In this document: one piece after another, positions 1 to 6,191 of the stretch
How positions within the stretch are numbered: position 1 is the first letter of the stretch
Layout: each line of letters opens with the position of its first letter
Source: Paracoccaceae bacterium
GTDB lineage: Bacteria; Pseudomonadota; Alphaproteobacteria; Rhodobacterales; Rhodobacteraceae
Assembly: GCA_029881635.1 (NCBI GenBank)
Contig: JAOUMG010000103.1
Span: 1 to 6,891, forward strand
Direction of reading: 5' to 3'
DNA length: 6,891 bases
Notes under the pieces: model-generated
Seen by the model: the letters and a program-made list of their open reading frames with translations, nothing else
Databases searched by the model: none
Told to the model about the DNA's origin: nothing
Program-made: the position numbers and the translations under genes

Positions 1-302
1 ACCACGCCTGTTCCGCGCGCCTCCGGCTCCACGTAGAGATCATCCAGAAACCCCCCGGTCGTTGCTGACAATGGGCGGGCGAAGGGGCGAAAATGCGCGA
101 GGCCCAGCAAATGGCCTTGGGGTGTGGTGGCGACCCGGCACTGGGTTTCGTGACCTGCATCATTGATCCAGCCCCAGACGGTCTGGCGCATCTCTGCTGT
201 CTGGGTAACCTTGTAAAACTCGGCATAGCCTTGATAAAGCCGCTCCCATTCGGGGCGGTCCGGTGCCGAAACCTCACGTATCACAACTGTCATTTCTGTC
301 AT
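1..302 (-). CDS. GNAT-family N-acetyltransferase, N-terminal part (cut by window edge)
   Basis: About 100 residues are visible, starting MTEMTVVIREVSAPDRPEWE; the 3' end lies beyond base 1. GNAT enzymes transfer an acetyl group from acetyl-CoA to an amine; the substrate here cannot be told. The visible part has the expected order: an N-terminal strand and helix with WERLYQGYAEFY, a middle strand (LLGLAHFRPFARP), then the start of the acetyl-CoA-binding motif A, FLDDLYVEPEARGTGV, at about residues 85-100, which matches the family pattern of an L-Y-V strand followed by R-G-x-G. The start at 302 lies 3 bases after the truB stop (TGA-AAG-ATG); a second in-frame ATG at 293 is possible. No strong Shine-Dalgarno is seen, so translation may be coupled to truB. 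Family call is firm, specific function unknown. Confidence 0.85.
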   Translation of the reverse strand, partial: MTEMTVVIREVSAPDRPEWERLYQGYAEFYKVTQTAEMRQTVWGWINDAGHETQCRVATTPQGHLLGLAHFRPFARPLSATTGGFLDDLYVEPEARGTGV

Positions 303-305
303 CTT

Positions 306-1211
306 TCAGAGGTTGAAAACCCGGCTCGGGTGCAGTTCACCCGATTTGTAGATGCCAACGGCAACCGGCTGGCCCTGATAGCTGGCCCAGGCCTCATCGC
401 CATATTCGACGCCCGCCGCGTTGATCACCATGCCGGGGTTGCCGTTCTTCAGCCGGGCGACCCCTTCCGGCGTCAGTTTCAGCTCCGTCAGCTCAGTCAG
501 CCCGACCTCCAGCGGCAGCAAAAGCGCATCCAGCGCCTCCGACCGGGCCAGTTCCTCGACCTTGTCCAACGTCACACCGTCCGAACATTCGAACGGGCCC
601 GACCATTCGCGGCGCAAGGTGATCACATGGCCAAGGCAGCCCAGCGCTGCCCCCAGATCGCGCGCGATCGAGCGGACATATCCCCCCTTGCCGCAGACCA
701 TTTCCAACAGGACCGTATCCGCATCGGCCCGCGCGATCATCTCCAGAGACTCGACCCATAATGCGCGCGCCGCCAGATCCATTTCTTCGCCCGACCTTGC
801 CAGCGCATAGGCCCTTTCACCATCGACTTTCACGGCGGAAAACTGTGGCGGCACCTGCAAGATATCGCCGCGGAACGCCACCAGCGCGGCCTCGATCTCG
901 GCGTCGGTTGGCCGCAGGTCCGAGGTCTCGATCACCTCGCCTTCGGCATCGTCGGTATTGGTCGCAACCCCCAGCCGTACGGTGAAGCGGTAACATTTCA
1001 AGGCACCGGTGATGTAGGGGACGGTCTTCGTCGCCTCGCCCAGCGCCACGGCCAGAACCCCGGTGGCCGCCGGGTCGAGCGTGCCCGCATGGCCCGCCTT
1101 CTTGGCGTCGAACGCCCAGCGCACCTTGTTGACCACAGCGGTCGAGGTCATGCCCGCAGGCTTGTCAATTACCAGCCAGCCGGAAATATCGCGGCCCTTC
1201 TTGCGTGCCAT
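306..1211 (-). CDS. truB: tRNA pseudouridine(55) synthase TruB
   Basis: A 301-residue protein, usual length for TruB, which isomerises U55 in the T-psi-C loop of nearly all tRNAs in the cytoplasm. The N-terminal [14 protein letters not shown] (residues 11-24) and the catalytic box [14 protein letters not shown] (40-53) are intact; Asp46 is the nucleophile by analogy with Asp48 of E. coli TruB. Further family motifs are CYRFTVRLG (73-81, with the conserved Tyr74), [17 protein letters not shown] (119-135) and [13 protein letters not shown] (175-187). The C-terminal region from about residue 240 corresponds to the PUA-like RNA-binding domain. The ATG at 1211 is preceded by AAAGGG (1218-1223) with a 6-base spacer. 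It lies 52 bp downstream of the glycosidase-like gene and 3 bp upstream of the GNAT gene, so probably the third gene of an rbfA-led transcript. Confidence 0.97.
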   Translation of the reverse strand: MARKKGRDISGWLVIDKPAGMTSTAVVNKVRWAFDAKKAGHAGTLDPAATGVLAVALGEATKTVPYITGALKCYRFTVRLGVATNTDDAEGEVIETSDLRPTDAEIEAALVAFRGDILQVPPQFSAVKVDGERAYALARSGEEMDLAARALWVESLEMIARADADTVLLEMVCGKGGYVRSIARDLGAALGCLGHVITLRREWSGPFECSDGVTLDKVEELARSEALDALLLPLEVGLTELTELKLTPEGVARLKNGNPGMVINAAGVEYGDEAWASYQGQPVAVGIYKSGELHPSRVFNL

Positions 1212-1263
1212 GTCTTGCCCTTTGTCCTGAACCGCCGGGTGCTAGCGGCAACCGCGGCCAAGG

Positions 1264-2007
1264 TCAATCCGCCGGAACCGACAGCCCCACCATCGGCCCC
1301 ATCGGAAAGCCGAAATCATCGCGCCCGATCTCGGGTGCATAAAGGCGCGAGATGTTGCCATCGAAGTAAAGCGCATCCGGCAGCCGCAGCCCGTCGCGGA
1401 ACAGGCGGGCGAATTCGTAGAAGGTGACCGCCCGGTCTGACACGACAAACCAGGCCGTCTGCCCATCCGCCGAAACGCCCACGCCATTGCGGACATAGCG
1501 GGAATCGGAATCTTCCAGAAACCGCGGATGGAGCGCGCCCGCCATGACCAACAAGGGGCCGGACTGGTTGGCAAAGCGGCAATCGGGGCGGGCCGCATCA
1601 AAAGCCAGCGTTTCCTGAACCAGAAAGCCTTCATCGGTGATGCAGAAAACGCCGTTCGGAACCAGTCCGAAATTCCCCGGACCGGCGCTGCGCACCAGTT
1701 TTGAGATTTCCTGCCGTTCCTCGACATAAAGGCCGACGGGTGCGCGGTCGGGATGATACATCCCGGCATTCATGGCAAAACCCAGCGTCTTTCCTTCGGC
1801 CACCACCACATCGCGCAAACGGGCGAAAGTGCCGATGGGCTGGCCATCGGGCCCATTGAGGAAAAGGCGCAGATCCGCCCCGGCAGGCACCTCGCACACC
1901 GAATAGGTCTGGTCTTCGAATATCTGGTTCCGGCAGGTTTCTGCTGCTGCTGCATTGGCCAGCAGCAAGGCCGCCAGAAGGCCGCTAAACCGGATCATCT
2001 GCGTCAT
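1264..2007 (-). CDS. Secreted phosphodiester glycosidase family protein (NAGPA/DUF2233 type)
   Basis: A 247-residue protein from the chosen start. Residues 1-22 form a signal peptide (MTQMIRF, a Leu/Ala-rich core, then ANAAAA before Glu23), so it should be exported to the periplasm; two cysteines, 25 and 38, follow soon after. The body carries motifs of the family related to N-acetylglucosamine-1-phosphodiester alpha-N-acetylglucosaminidase: NAGMY (80-84), PNGVF (117-121), QSGPLLV (148-154), RNGVGV (173-178) and YFDGNISRLY (214-223). Family members cleave sugar-phosphodiester bonds in eukaryotes; the bacterial substrate of this branch is not known to me. Possible ATG starts are 2025, 2013, 2010, 2007 and 1998. 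I chose 2007 because GGCGGG (2014-2019) sits 6 bases upstream; 1998 would also give a good signal peptide. The start overlaps the rbfA end by 23 bp, which suggests translational coupling. Its place between rbfA and truB is odd for an exported hydrolase. Confidence 0.88.
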   Translation of the reverse strand: MTQMIRFSGLLAALLLANAAAAETCRNQIFEDQTYSVCEVPAGADLRLFLNGPDGQPIGTFARLRDVVVAEGKTLGFAMNAGMYHPDRAPVGLYVEERQEISKLVRSAGPGNFGLVPNGVFCITDEGFLVQETLAFDAARPDCRFANQSGPLLVMAGALHPRFLEDSDSRYVRNGVGVSADGQTAWFVVSDRAVTFYEFARLFRDGLRLPDALYFDGNISRLYAPEIGRDDFGFPMGPMVGLSVPAD

Positions 2008-2410
2008 CATCATCCCGCCGGGCAATATCGCGCTTCACCTTTTCGTCGGACAGCAACCGGCGCGTTTCATCCATCTGGTCAAAGGTGTGGTCGATGGCAA
2101 ACCGCAGATCGGGCGCAAATTTCAACGTCATTGCCTTGGCCACCGCATGACGCAACTCGCCCTTGCTCTGGCGCAGTGCCTGCAGCGCGTCCTCGGCCCC
2201 ATGCCCGCCCAGCGGCAACACAAAGGCGGTGGCGATTTTCAGGTCAGGCGACACCCGCACCTCGCCGACGGTAATCGACATGCGGTTAAGCGCATCATTG
2301 TGGACACCGCCACGTGACAGAACCTCGGACAGGGTCCGACGGATCAGCTCGCCCACCCGAAGCTGTCGTTGCGAAGGGCCGGAGCCGGAGGAAAAACGAT
2401 TTTGTGCCAT
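1985..2410 (-). CDS. rbfA: 30S ribosome-binding factor RbfA
   Basis: A 141-residue RbfA, a small KH-like-fold protein that binds the 30S subunit and helps mature the 5' end of 16S rRNA, important in the cold. Recognised by the N-terminal GPSQRQLRVGELIRRTLSEVL, the central strand EVRVSPDLKIATAFV and the C-terminal LRFAIDHTFDQMDETRRLL, followed by a highly charged tail rich in Asp and Arg. I start it at 2410 (MAQNRFSSG), which matches the usual family N-terminus (MAKNRF-like as I recall it) and has GGGG just upstream; an in-frame ATG at 2419 would add three residues. It is first in a leftward gene run and divergent from dapB. The familiar neighbours nusA and infB are not upstream, so rbfA must use its own promoter in the short gap before dapB. 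Confidence 0.96.
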   Translation of the reverse strand: MAQNRFSSGSGPSQRQLRVGELIRRTLSEVLSRGGVHNDALNRMSITVGEVRVSPDLKIATAFVLPLGGHGAEDALQALRQSKGELRHAVAKAMTLKFAPDLRFAIDHTFDQMDETRRLLSDEKVKRDIARRDDDDADDPV

Positions 2411-2452
2411 AGGCCCCATTTAGGCCAATGACCGGGCGCCCGCAACGGGCCT

Positions 2453-2481
2453 TTGCCAAGCCGGGCTTCAGAGGCTAAAGG
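2453..2481 (+). promoter_or_regulatory. Possible dapB promoter
   Basis: TTGCCA (2453-2458) is one base from the -35 consensus and is followed after exactly 17 bases by TAAAGG (2476-2481), which matches the -10 only at three positions. It lies in the rbfA-dapB divergent gap and would start transcription about 20 bases before the dapB ATG. The -10 also overlaps a purine run, so this is a tentative call. The same gap contains CGGGC/GCCCG repeats at 2433-2450 that could form small hairpins; no operator was recognised. Confidence 0.3.
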
Positions 2482-2510
2482 AAGCCGATGACTTAGTGGA
2501 AGGGATCGCC

Positions 2511-3329
2511 ATGACTGACAGCAGCGAATTGCCAGGCCTCGTTGTGACCGGCGTTTCGGGCCGCATGGGCCAGACGCTGGTGCGGGCCATTGCAGGTTCT
2601 GACAAAATGCGGCTGGTCGGGGCCATCGAACGCAAGGGCCACGACTGGATCGGGGCCGATCTCGGGCAGGCGATGGGTGGGGCGGCCACCGGTCTGAAGG
2701 TTGCCGACGACCCGCTGGAGGCTTTTGCCAGGGCCCAGGCGGTGATAGATTTCACCTCCCCCGCCGCCACCGTCGAATTTGCGGCACTGGCGGCACAGGC
2801 ACGCGCAGTGCATGTGATCGGCACCACCGGGCTCGAAGAGGTGCATCTGGCCAAGATCAGGGCAGCCGCCCGCCACGCCGTCATTGTGCGCGCCGGAAAC
2901 ATGAGCCTTGGCGTCAATCTGATGGTGCGGCTTGCCGAAAAGGTCGCCGCCGCACTGGATGACGACTGGGATATCGAGGTTGTCGAAACCCATCACCGGA
3001 TGAAGGTCGACGCTCCTTCAGGCACGGCGCTGATGCTGGGCGAAGCCGCGGCAAAGGGGCGCGGCATCACCCTTGAGGGGCACCGCGACAGCGGGCGCGA
3101 TGGCATTACCGGTGCGCGGCGCAAAGGCGACATCGGCTTTGCCGCCATTCGCGGCGGCGATATCGTGGGGGAACATGATGTGATTTTCGCGGGTAACGGC
3201 GAACGCATTGTGCTGCGCCACATTGCCACCGACCGGGCGCTTTATGCACGCGGCGCCTTGCGCGCGGCGCTCTGGGGGCAGAATCAGAAACCGGGCGAAT
3301 ACGATATGTTCGACGTTCTGGGAATATAA
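2511..3329 (+). CDS. dapB: 4-hydroxy-tetrahydrodipicolinate reductase DapB
   Basis: A 272-residue DapB, normal length. It reduces 4-hydroxy-tetrahydrodipicolinate to tetrahydrodipicolinate with NAD(P)H in the pathway to meso-diaminopimelate (peptidoglycan) and lysine. The N-terminal Rossmann fold has VTGVSGRMG (12-20) for dinucleotide binding and the later loop GTTG (104-107). The active-site signature [15 protein letters not shown] (159-173) is intact with the catalytic His161/His162 and Lys165. AGNMSLGVN (128-136) and the C-terminal YDMFDVLGI are also typical. I chose the ATG at 2511 because GGAAGGG (2498-2504) sits 6 bases upstream; a GTG at 2496 with AAAGGAAG upstream would add five residues. 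It is transcribed alone, divergent from rbfA and convergent with the next gene; other dap genes are not in the window. Confidence 0.97.
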   Translation: MTDSSELPGLVVTGVSGRMGQTLVRAIAGSDKMRLVGAIERKGHDWIGADLGQAMGGAATGLKVADDPLEAFARAQAVIDFTSPAATVEFAALAAQARAVHVIGTTGLEEVHLAKIRAAARHAVIVRAGNMSLGVNLMVRLAEKVAAALDDDWDIEVVETHHRMKVDAPSGTALMLGEAAAKGRGITLEGHRDSGRDGITGARRKGDIGFAAIRGGDIVGEHDVIFAGNGERIVLRHIATDRALYARGALRAALWGQNQKPGEYDMFDVLGI

Positions 3330-3345
3330 ACGGCAAGGCCGGCGG

Positions 3346-4209
3346 TTATTCCGCAGCCAGACTGATTTCTTTGCCGCGTCCCATCATGGCAATTTCTTCC
3401 ATGATCCCGGCCAATAGCTTCTGGAACCCGCGGAAATTGCCATTGGGCTTGATCTCACGTTCGTTCATGTAAAGCGCCCGGTCCATTTCGATCTGAACGG
3501 CATGCAGCCCCCGCGACGGGCGGCCGTAGGTCTGGGTGATATAGGCCCCAGCAAAGGGGGCATTGCGCAGGACGCGCAGGCCTGCAGCCTCGAACGCGGC
3601 CTCGACCTGATCGACGATATGCGCGCTCGCCGTCGAACCATAGCGGTCGCCCAGTACAATCTCGGGGCGCTTGGCGCCGGCTGCGACGATCGAATCCATG
3701 GCTTCATGCGGCATGGAATGCACATCAATCAGGATTGCCTCGCCAAAACGGGCCAGCGACCCCTGCAACAGTTCCAGCAGACAGGCGTGATAGGGATACC
3801 AATGTTCCGTAATCCGGGCATTCGCATCGGCCAGCTGGATCTTGCCGCGATAGATGGCCTTGCCACCTGCCACCACGCGCGGAATAACCCCCAAGCCGGA
3901 ACTGACCCGCGGGTTGTGAGTGTTCAGCCGTACCCCTTCGATCAGGGCAGGGTCAAGTTCGTCCGAGGCGCGATTGAGGTCAACATAGGCGCGCGGGGCG
4001 GATGCCGCCAGCAAAGGGGCCCCAAACCGTGGTACACATTCCAGAAGCTGATCGACAAAGGCATCTTCGGACGATCGAATCGCGTGCTGGTCCAGTACAG
4101 AATTGCGCAAGAATCGGGGTGGATAATTCCGGCCACTATGTGGCGAAGCGAAAACCACACTGGTCAGGCGTGATTCCGGCATCGACAAATGATAGGCCCT
4201 GTTTGGCAT
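3346..4209 (-). CDS. N-formylglutamate amidohydrolase family protein
   Basis: A 287-residue member of the N-formylglutamate amidohydrolase (HutG/FGase) family, cytoplasmic zinc-dependent hydrolases that in histidine degradation split N-formylglutamate into formate and glutamate. Visible motifs are VVFASPHSGRNYP (18-30, with the likely metal-binding His24), SSEDAFVDQL (46-55), YVDLNR (75-80), the HWYPYH segment (136-141), ILIDVHSMP (159-167, likely metal-site Asp/His), and YGRPSRGLHAVQIEM (228-242). No signal peptide. The ATG at 4209 has AAGGAG about 5 bases upstream, so I prefer it to a GTG at 4230. It converges with dapB, with 16 bp between the stops and no convincing terminator there. No hut genes are near, so the true substrate could be another formyl-amino acid; the family call is firm, the substrate is not. 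Confidence 0.93.
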   Translation of the reverse strand: MPNRAYHLSMPESRLTSVVFASPHSGRNYPPRFLRNSVLDQHAIRSSEDAFVDQLLECVPRFGAPLLAASAPRAYVDLNRASDELDPALIEGVRLNTHNPRVSSGLGVIPRVVAGGKAIYRGKIQLADANARITEHWYPYHACLLELLQGSLARFGEAILIDVHSMPHEAMDSIVAAGAKRPEIVLGDRYGSTASAHIVDQVEAAFEAAGLRVLRNAPFAGAYITQTYGRPSRGLHAVQIEMDRALYMNEREIKPNGNFRGFQKLLAGIMEEIAMMGRGKEISLAAE

Positions 4210-4266
4210 ATAGGCTCCTTGCTCTTGCACGAACTATAAGCGGTATATTGCGAATTCCGAAAGCCC

Positions 4267-4295
4267 TTGAAAGCTTTTGCGTTCCCTTTTATAGA
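4267..4295 (+). promoter_or_regulatory. Sigma-70-type promoter for tRNA-Val
   Basis: TTGAAA (4267-4272) and TATAGA (4290-4295) are separated by exactly 17 bases, matching 5/6 and 4/6 of the housekeeping consensus. A start near 4302 would leave a leader of about 60 bases before the tRNA. This leader contains a perfect 7-bp hairpin, GACGCGG (4306-4312) with CCGCGTC (4319-4325) and a 6-base loop. The remaining part of the 4210-4361 gap must also hold the leftward promoter of the amidohydrolase gene, for which I see only a weak TATAGT near 4237-4242 on the minus strand. Confidence 0.65.
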
Positions 4296-4335
4296 CCCAC
4301 GGACCGACGCGGTTCCGCCCGCGTCCTAATTGTTT

Positions 4336-4367
4336 GGAATGGGCGGAATCGTTTACGGAATGGGCGG
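4336..4367 (+). repeat. 11-bp direct repeat at the tRNA 5' end
   Basis: GGAATGGGCGG occurs at 4336-4346 and again at 4357-4367, a period of 21 bases. The last six bases of the second copy are the first six of the tRNA acceptor stem. Two full helical turns apart; it could be a chance local duplication or a processing-related element. Confidence 0.5.
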
Positions 4368-4436
4368 TTAGCTCAGCGGTAGAGCACTACGTTGACATCG
4401 TAGTGGCCACTGGTTCGATCCCAGTACCGCCCACCA
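4362..4436 (+). tRNA. tRNA-Val (anticodon GAC)
   Basis: A 75-base tRNA with all arms: acceptor GGGCGGT/ACCGCCC, D arm GCTC/GAGC, anticodon stem CTACG/CGTAG around loop TTGACAT giving anticodon GAC (Val, reading GUC and GUU), a 5-base variable loop, T arm ACTGG/CCAGT with loop TTCGATC, discriminator A and an encoded CCA (4434-4436). No mismatch in any stem. The loop sequence TTCGATC holds the U55 modified by TruB, whose gene lies in the same window. It is likely the first product of a short plus-strand transcript that may read through to rpmJ. Confidence 0.97.
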
Positions 4437-4441
4437 TCCTG

Positions 4442-4468
4442 CCCCGATTCGTTGGGGAGTGTTGTTTT
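4442..4468 (+). terminator. Short intrinsic terminator after tRNA-Val
   Basis: CCCCGA (4442-4447) pairs with TTGGGG (4452-4457), including one G-U pair, around a stable TTCG tetraloop, followed by the T-rich AGTGTTGTTTT. The stem is only 6 bp, so it may be leaky and allow some read-through into rpmJ, for which no separate clear promoter is visible between 4437 and 4503. Confidence 0.6.
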
Positions 4469-4503
4469 AATGGCGCACGCGCGCCGCGAAAAGGAGAAGG
4501 CCG

Positions 4504-4629
4504 ATGAAGGTCAAGAACTCGCTCCGCTCGCTGAAGTTGCGTCACCGCGACTGTCAGGTCGTGCGCCGCAAGGGCCGCGTCTATGTGATCAACAAGACGC
4601 AGCGTCGTTTCAAGGCCCGTCAGGGCTAA
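4504..4629 (+). CDS. rpmJ: 50S ribosomal protein L36 (zinc-ligand-poor, C- type)
   Basis: A 41-residue, strongly basic protein, [11 protein letters not shown] to FKARQG, the smallest protein of the large ribosomal subunit (bL36). AAGGAG (4491-4496) lies 7 bases before the ATG. The usual zinc-binding pattern C-x2-C-x12-C-x5-H is mostly lost: aligned positions are His14, Cys17, Asn30 and Phe36, so only one cysteine remains. This matches the C- form, like E. coli YkgO, as I know it from alphaproteobacteria where it is often the only L36. It follows tRNA-Val and is closed by a strong terminator, so it forms a short rightward unit. Confidence 0.96.
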   Translation: MKVKNSLRSLKLRHRDCQVVRRKGRVYVINKTQRRFKARQG

Positions 4630-4648
4630 GAAACGTCAGCCGGAATTG

Positions 4649-4691
4649 AACAGGCCGCTGCGGGAAACCGCGGCGGCCTGTTTCGTTTTCT
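4649..4691 (+). terminator. Strong rho-independent terminator of rpmJ
   Basis: A 15-bp stem, arms 4649-4663 and 4668-4682 with one G-U pair inside, capped by a GAAA tetraloop and followed by TTTCGTTTTCT. It starts 20 bases after the rpmJ stop. In the other direction the flank is only moderately T-rich (TTCAATTCC), so it may give some termination for the converging gene that ends at 4734. A second small inverted repeat, GCATGG (4702-4707)/CCATGC (4714-4719), lies between them but has no T run. Confidence 0.93.
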
Positions 4692-4733
4692 CTGCCACAC
4701 GGCATGGCCAAGACCATGCGCTGGGCAACTGGC

Positions 4734-6191
4734 CTAGAGTGAATCCGCCAGCAGCCGAACCAGCGTCTGCTGGCTCAAATATCCCGTCACGGGCAGATTG
4801 CGCGCCTGCTGATACCGGCGCACGGCCTGACGGGTGTTGTCATCAAATATCCCGTCCGTCGGGCCAGGGTTAAGCCCCAGCTTGGCCAGCCTCTGTTCGA
4901 CCAGCGACCGGATCAGCGGGTTCATGTTCAACGCCGCCTCGGCCCGCTCTGCCGCCAGACGCGCCTGTTCCGCAGCGGGATCGACGCTCAGTTCATCAAT
5001 CAGTTTGCGCGCCTCGTCGGCGAAGGCACCATTCGGGTATTTGGCCAGATAGTTCTGGAACCCATCGACCGTATTGGCCCTGAGTGCACGCTGCCATGCC
5101 TGGCGTTCGTCAACGGTAACCGTGCCGCGCCGCGCCGCCTCAATCTCGGCCAGCCGGTCCGTGGCGACATCGGAAAACAATCCGTCCGGATACCGCCTGA
5201 GATAGGCGCGCAGGCCCGCCTCATCCCGCCCGGCACCCGTATCGCCCCAGTAAAGCCTGTCGAGGCGGTCCTGCTCGGCTTGGCGCCGCTCGGCCTCCAG
5301 CTCCAGTTCCGCGGCACGGCGCGCGGCTTGTGCGCTCAGTTGATTGATTTGGTCGGCAGTAACAAAACCGGTCGCATCGTGATTGTTGCGGTTTTGCCAA
5401 GTGGCAATTGCCGCCCGCGATCCGCGGCCGAAAAGCCCGTCAATACCGCGCGGGTCGATGTCGAGTATGGCAAGATCGCGCTGGATCTGACGCCGCTGAT
5501 CGCGGCTGAGGTTCAGCGCCGCCTCAGCCTGGCGGGCGATCTCCGCAGGATCAGGCGCGATTTCGGCAATGGCCCGGCGGGCGCTTTCGGCAAAGCGGCC
5601 ATTGGGGTAGTTCTGCAGATAGGCCTCATATCCTTGCCGCGTTCCGGCGGCGAGCGCACTCACCCATAGCCGGCCTTCAGCGCGCCGCTCATCGCGGTCA
5701 TCCCTGCCGCCCCAGGGCCGCCAGACCGGTGCCGGGAGGGGCCGGAATACCGACCGATTATCAATGCTTCCAACGGCGGTCAGATTGCCCCGGCGGGCCG
5801 CCATCTGGGCGATGCTTTGCCCGCGCAGGGTGACCACCTCGGTGGCAAACTCGGCGATCCGCGTGGCGTCACCGTGAAAGACCGCGACGCCCTCCGGGAT
5901 ATCCATGTCGCCGATCCCCGGCGTCAAACCCCGACCCAGCGGTATCGGCCTGTCTTCCGTCCCCAAAAGAACAATGGCTCCACCCGGTTTTTCGGCCGCC
6001 ATCAGCATCAAAGTGTCGAGGGGAAAACCGGATACATCAGCCCAGGGCAAATCCGGTTGCTCAATTTTGGTGCTGAAAAACCAGTTCCTGCTTTGGGCAT
6101 GCGCAAAATGGCCGGACAGCACAATGACCGTGCGTTCCGCAGCATTGAGATCTGCATAATATCTTGCAATCAGCTTACGCATCTCTCCCAA
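4734..6191 (-). CDS. Main body: pseudo-caspase remainder, YPNG repeats, two peptidoglycan-binding domains
   Basis: A 485-residue open frame, nominally from a TTG at 6191 or ATG at 6182; neither has a good ribosome site or a signal peptide, so it is better read as the continuation of the frame starting at 6382. Order: caspase-like remainder (1-125) with VIVLSGHFAH (22-31), the GH of the catalytic histidine; AIVLLGTEDRP (72-82) sits where a D-x-C motif is expected and has no Cys. Then repeat 1 (GYEAYLQNYPNGRFAESAR, 188-206), peptidoglycan-binding domain 1 (226-287, DGLFGRGSRAAIATWQ), an Ala/Glu/Arg-rich helix likely coiled coil (287-312), repeats 2 and 3 (326-344, 377-395), a second charged helix (404-420) and peptidoglycan-binding domain 2 (421-483, DGIFDDNTRQAVRRYQ). 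Likely periplasmic and cell-wall associated if made; role unknown. Confidence 0.8.
   Translation of the reverse strand: MGEMRKLIARYYADLNAAERTVIVLSGHFAHAQSRNWFFSTKIEQPDLPWADVSGFPLDTLMLMAAEKPGGAIVLLGTEDRPIPLGRGLTPGIGDMDIPEGVAVFHGDATRIAEFATEVVTLRGQSIAQMAARRGNLTAVGSIDNRSVFRPLPAPVWRPWGGRDDRDERRAEGRLWVSALAAGTRQGYEAYLQNYPNGRFAESARRAIAEIAPDPAEIARQAEAALNLSRDQRRQIQRDLAILDIDPRGIDGLFGRGSRAAIATWQNRNNHDATGFVTADQINQLSAQAARRAAELELEAERRQAEQDRLDRLYWGDTGAGRDEAGLRAYLRRYPDGLFSDVATDRLAEIEAARRGTVTVDERQAWQRALRANTVDGFQNYLAKYPNGAFADEARKLIDELSVDPAAEQARLAAERAEAALNMNPLIRSLVEQRLAKLGLNPGPTDGIFDDNTRQAVRRYQQARNLPVTGYLSQQTLVRLLADSL

Noticed and set aside
93..761. Plus-strand open frame of 222 codons across the GNAT and truB genes
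   Set aside because: It crosses the boundary of two motif-bearing genes on the other strand and has no plausible product.
2493..2996. Long open frames on the minus strand opposite dapB
   Set aside because: They lie wholly inside a well-supported dapB and show no family motif; typical antisense shadows in GC-rich DNA.
3330..3345. Possible bidirectional terminator between dapB and the amidohydrolase gene
   Set aside because: Only a 4-bp CGGC/GCCG stem with a 3-base loop and no T run on either strand.
3502..4173. Plus-strand open frame of 223 codons opposite the amidohydrolase gene
   Set aside because: No recognisable motifs or ribosome site; fully explained by the antisense of a conserved gene.
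4452..4649. 65-codon plus-strand frame overlapping rpmJ
   Set aside because: Out of frame with the clear L36 gene; no motif.
4702..4719. GCATGG/CCATGC inverted repeat as a terminator for the caspase-like gene
   Set aside because: 6-bp stem with no T run on the minus strand; noted only as a small inverted repeat.
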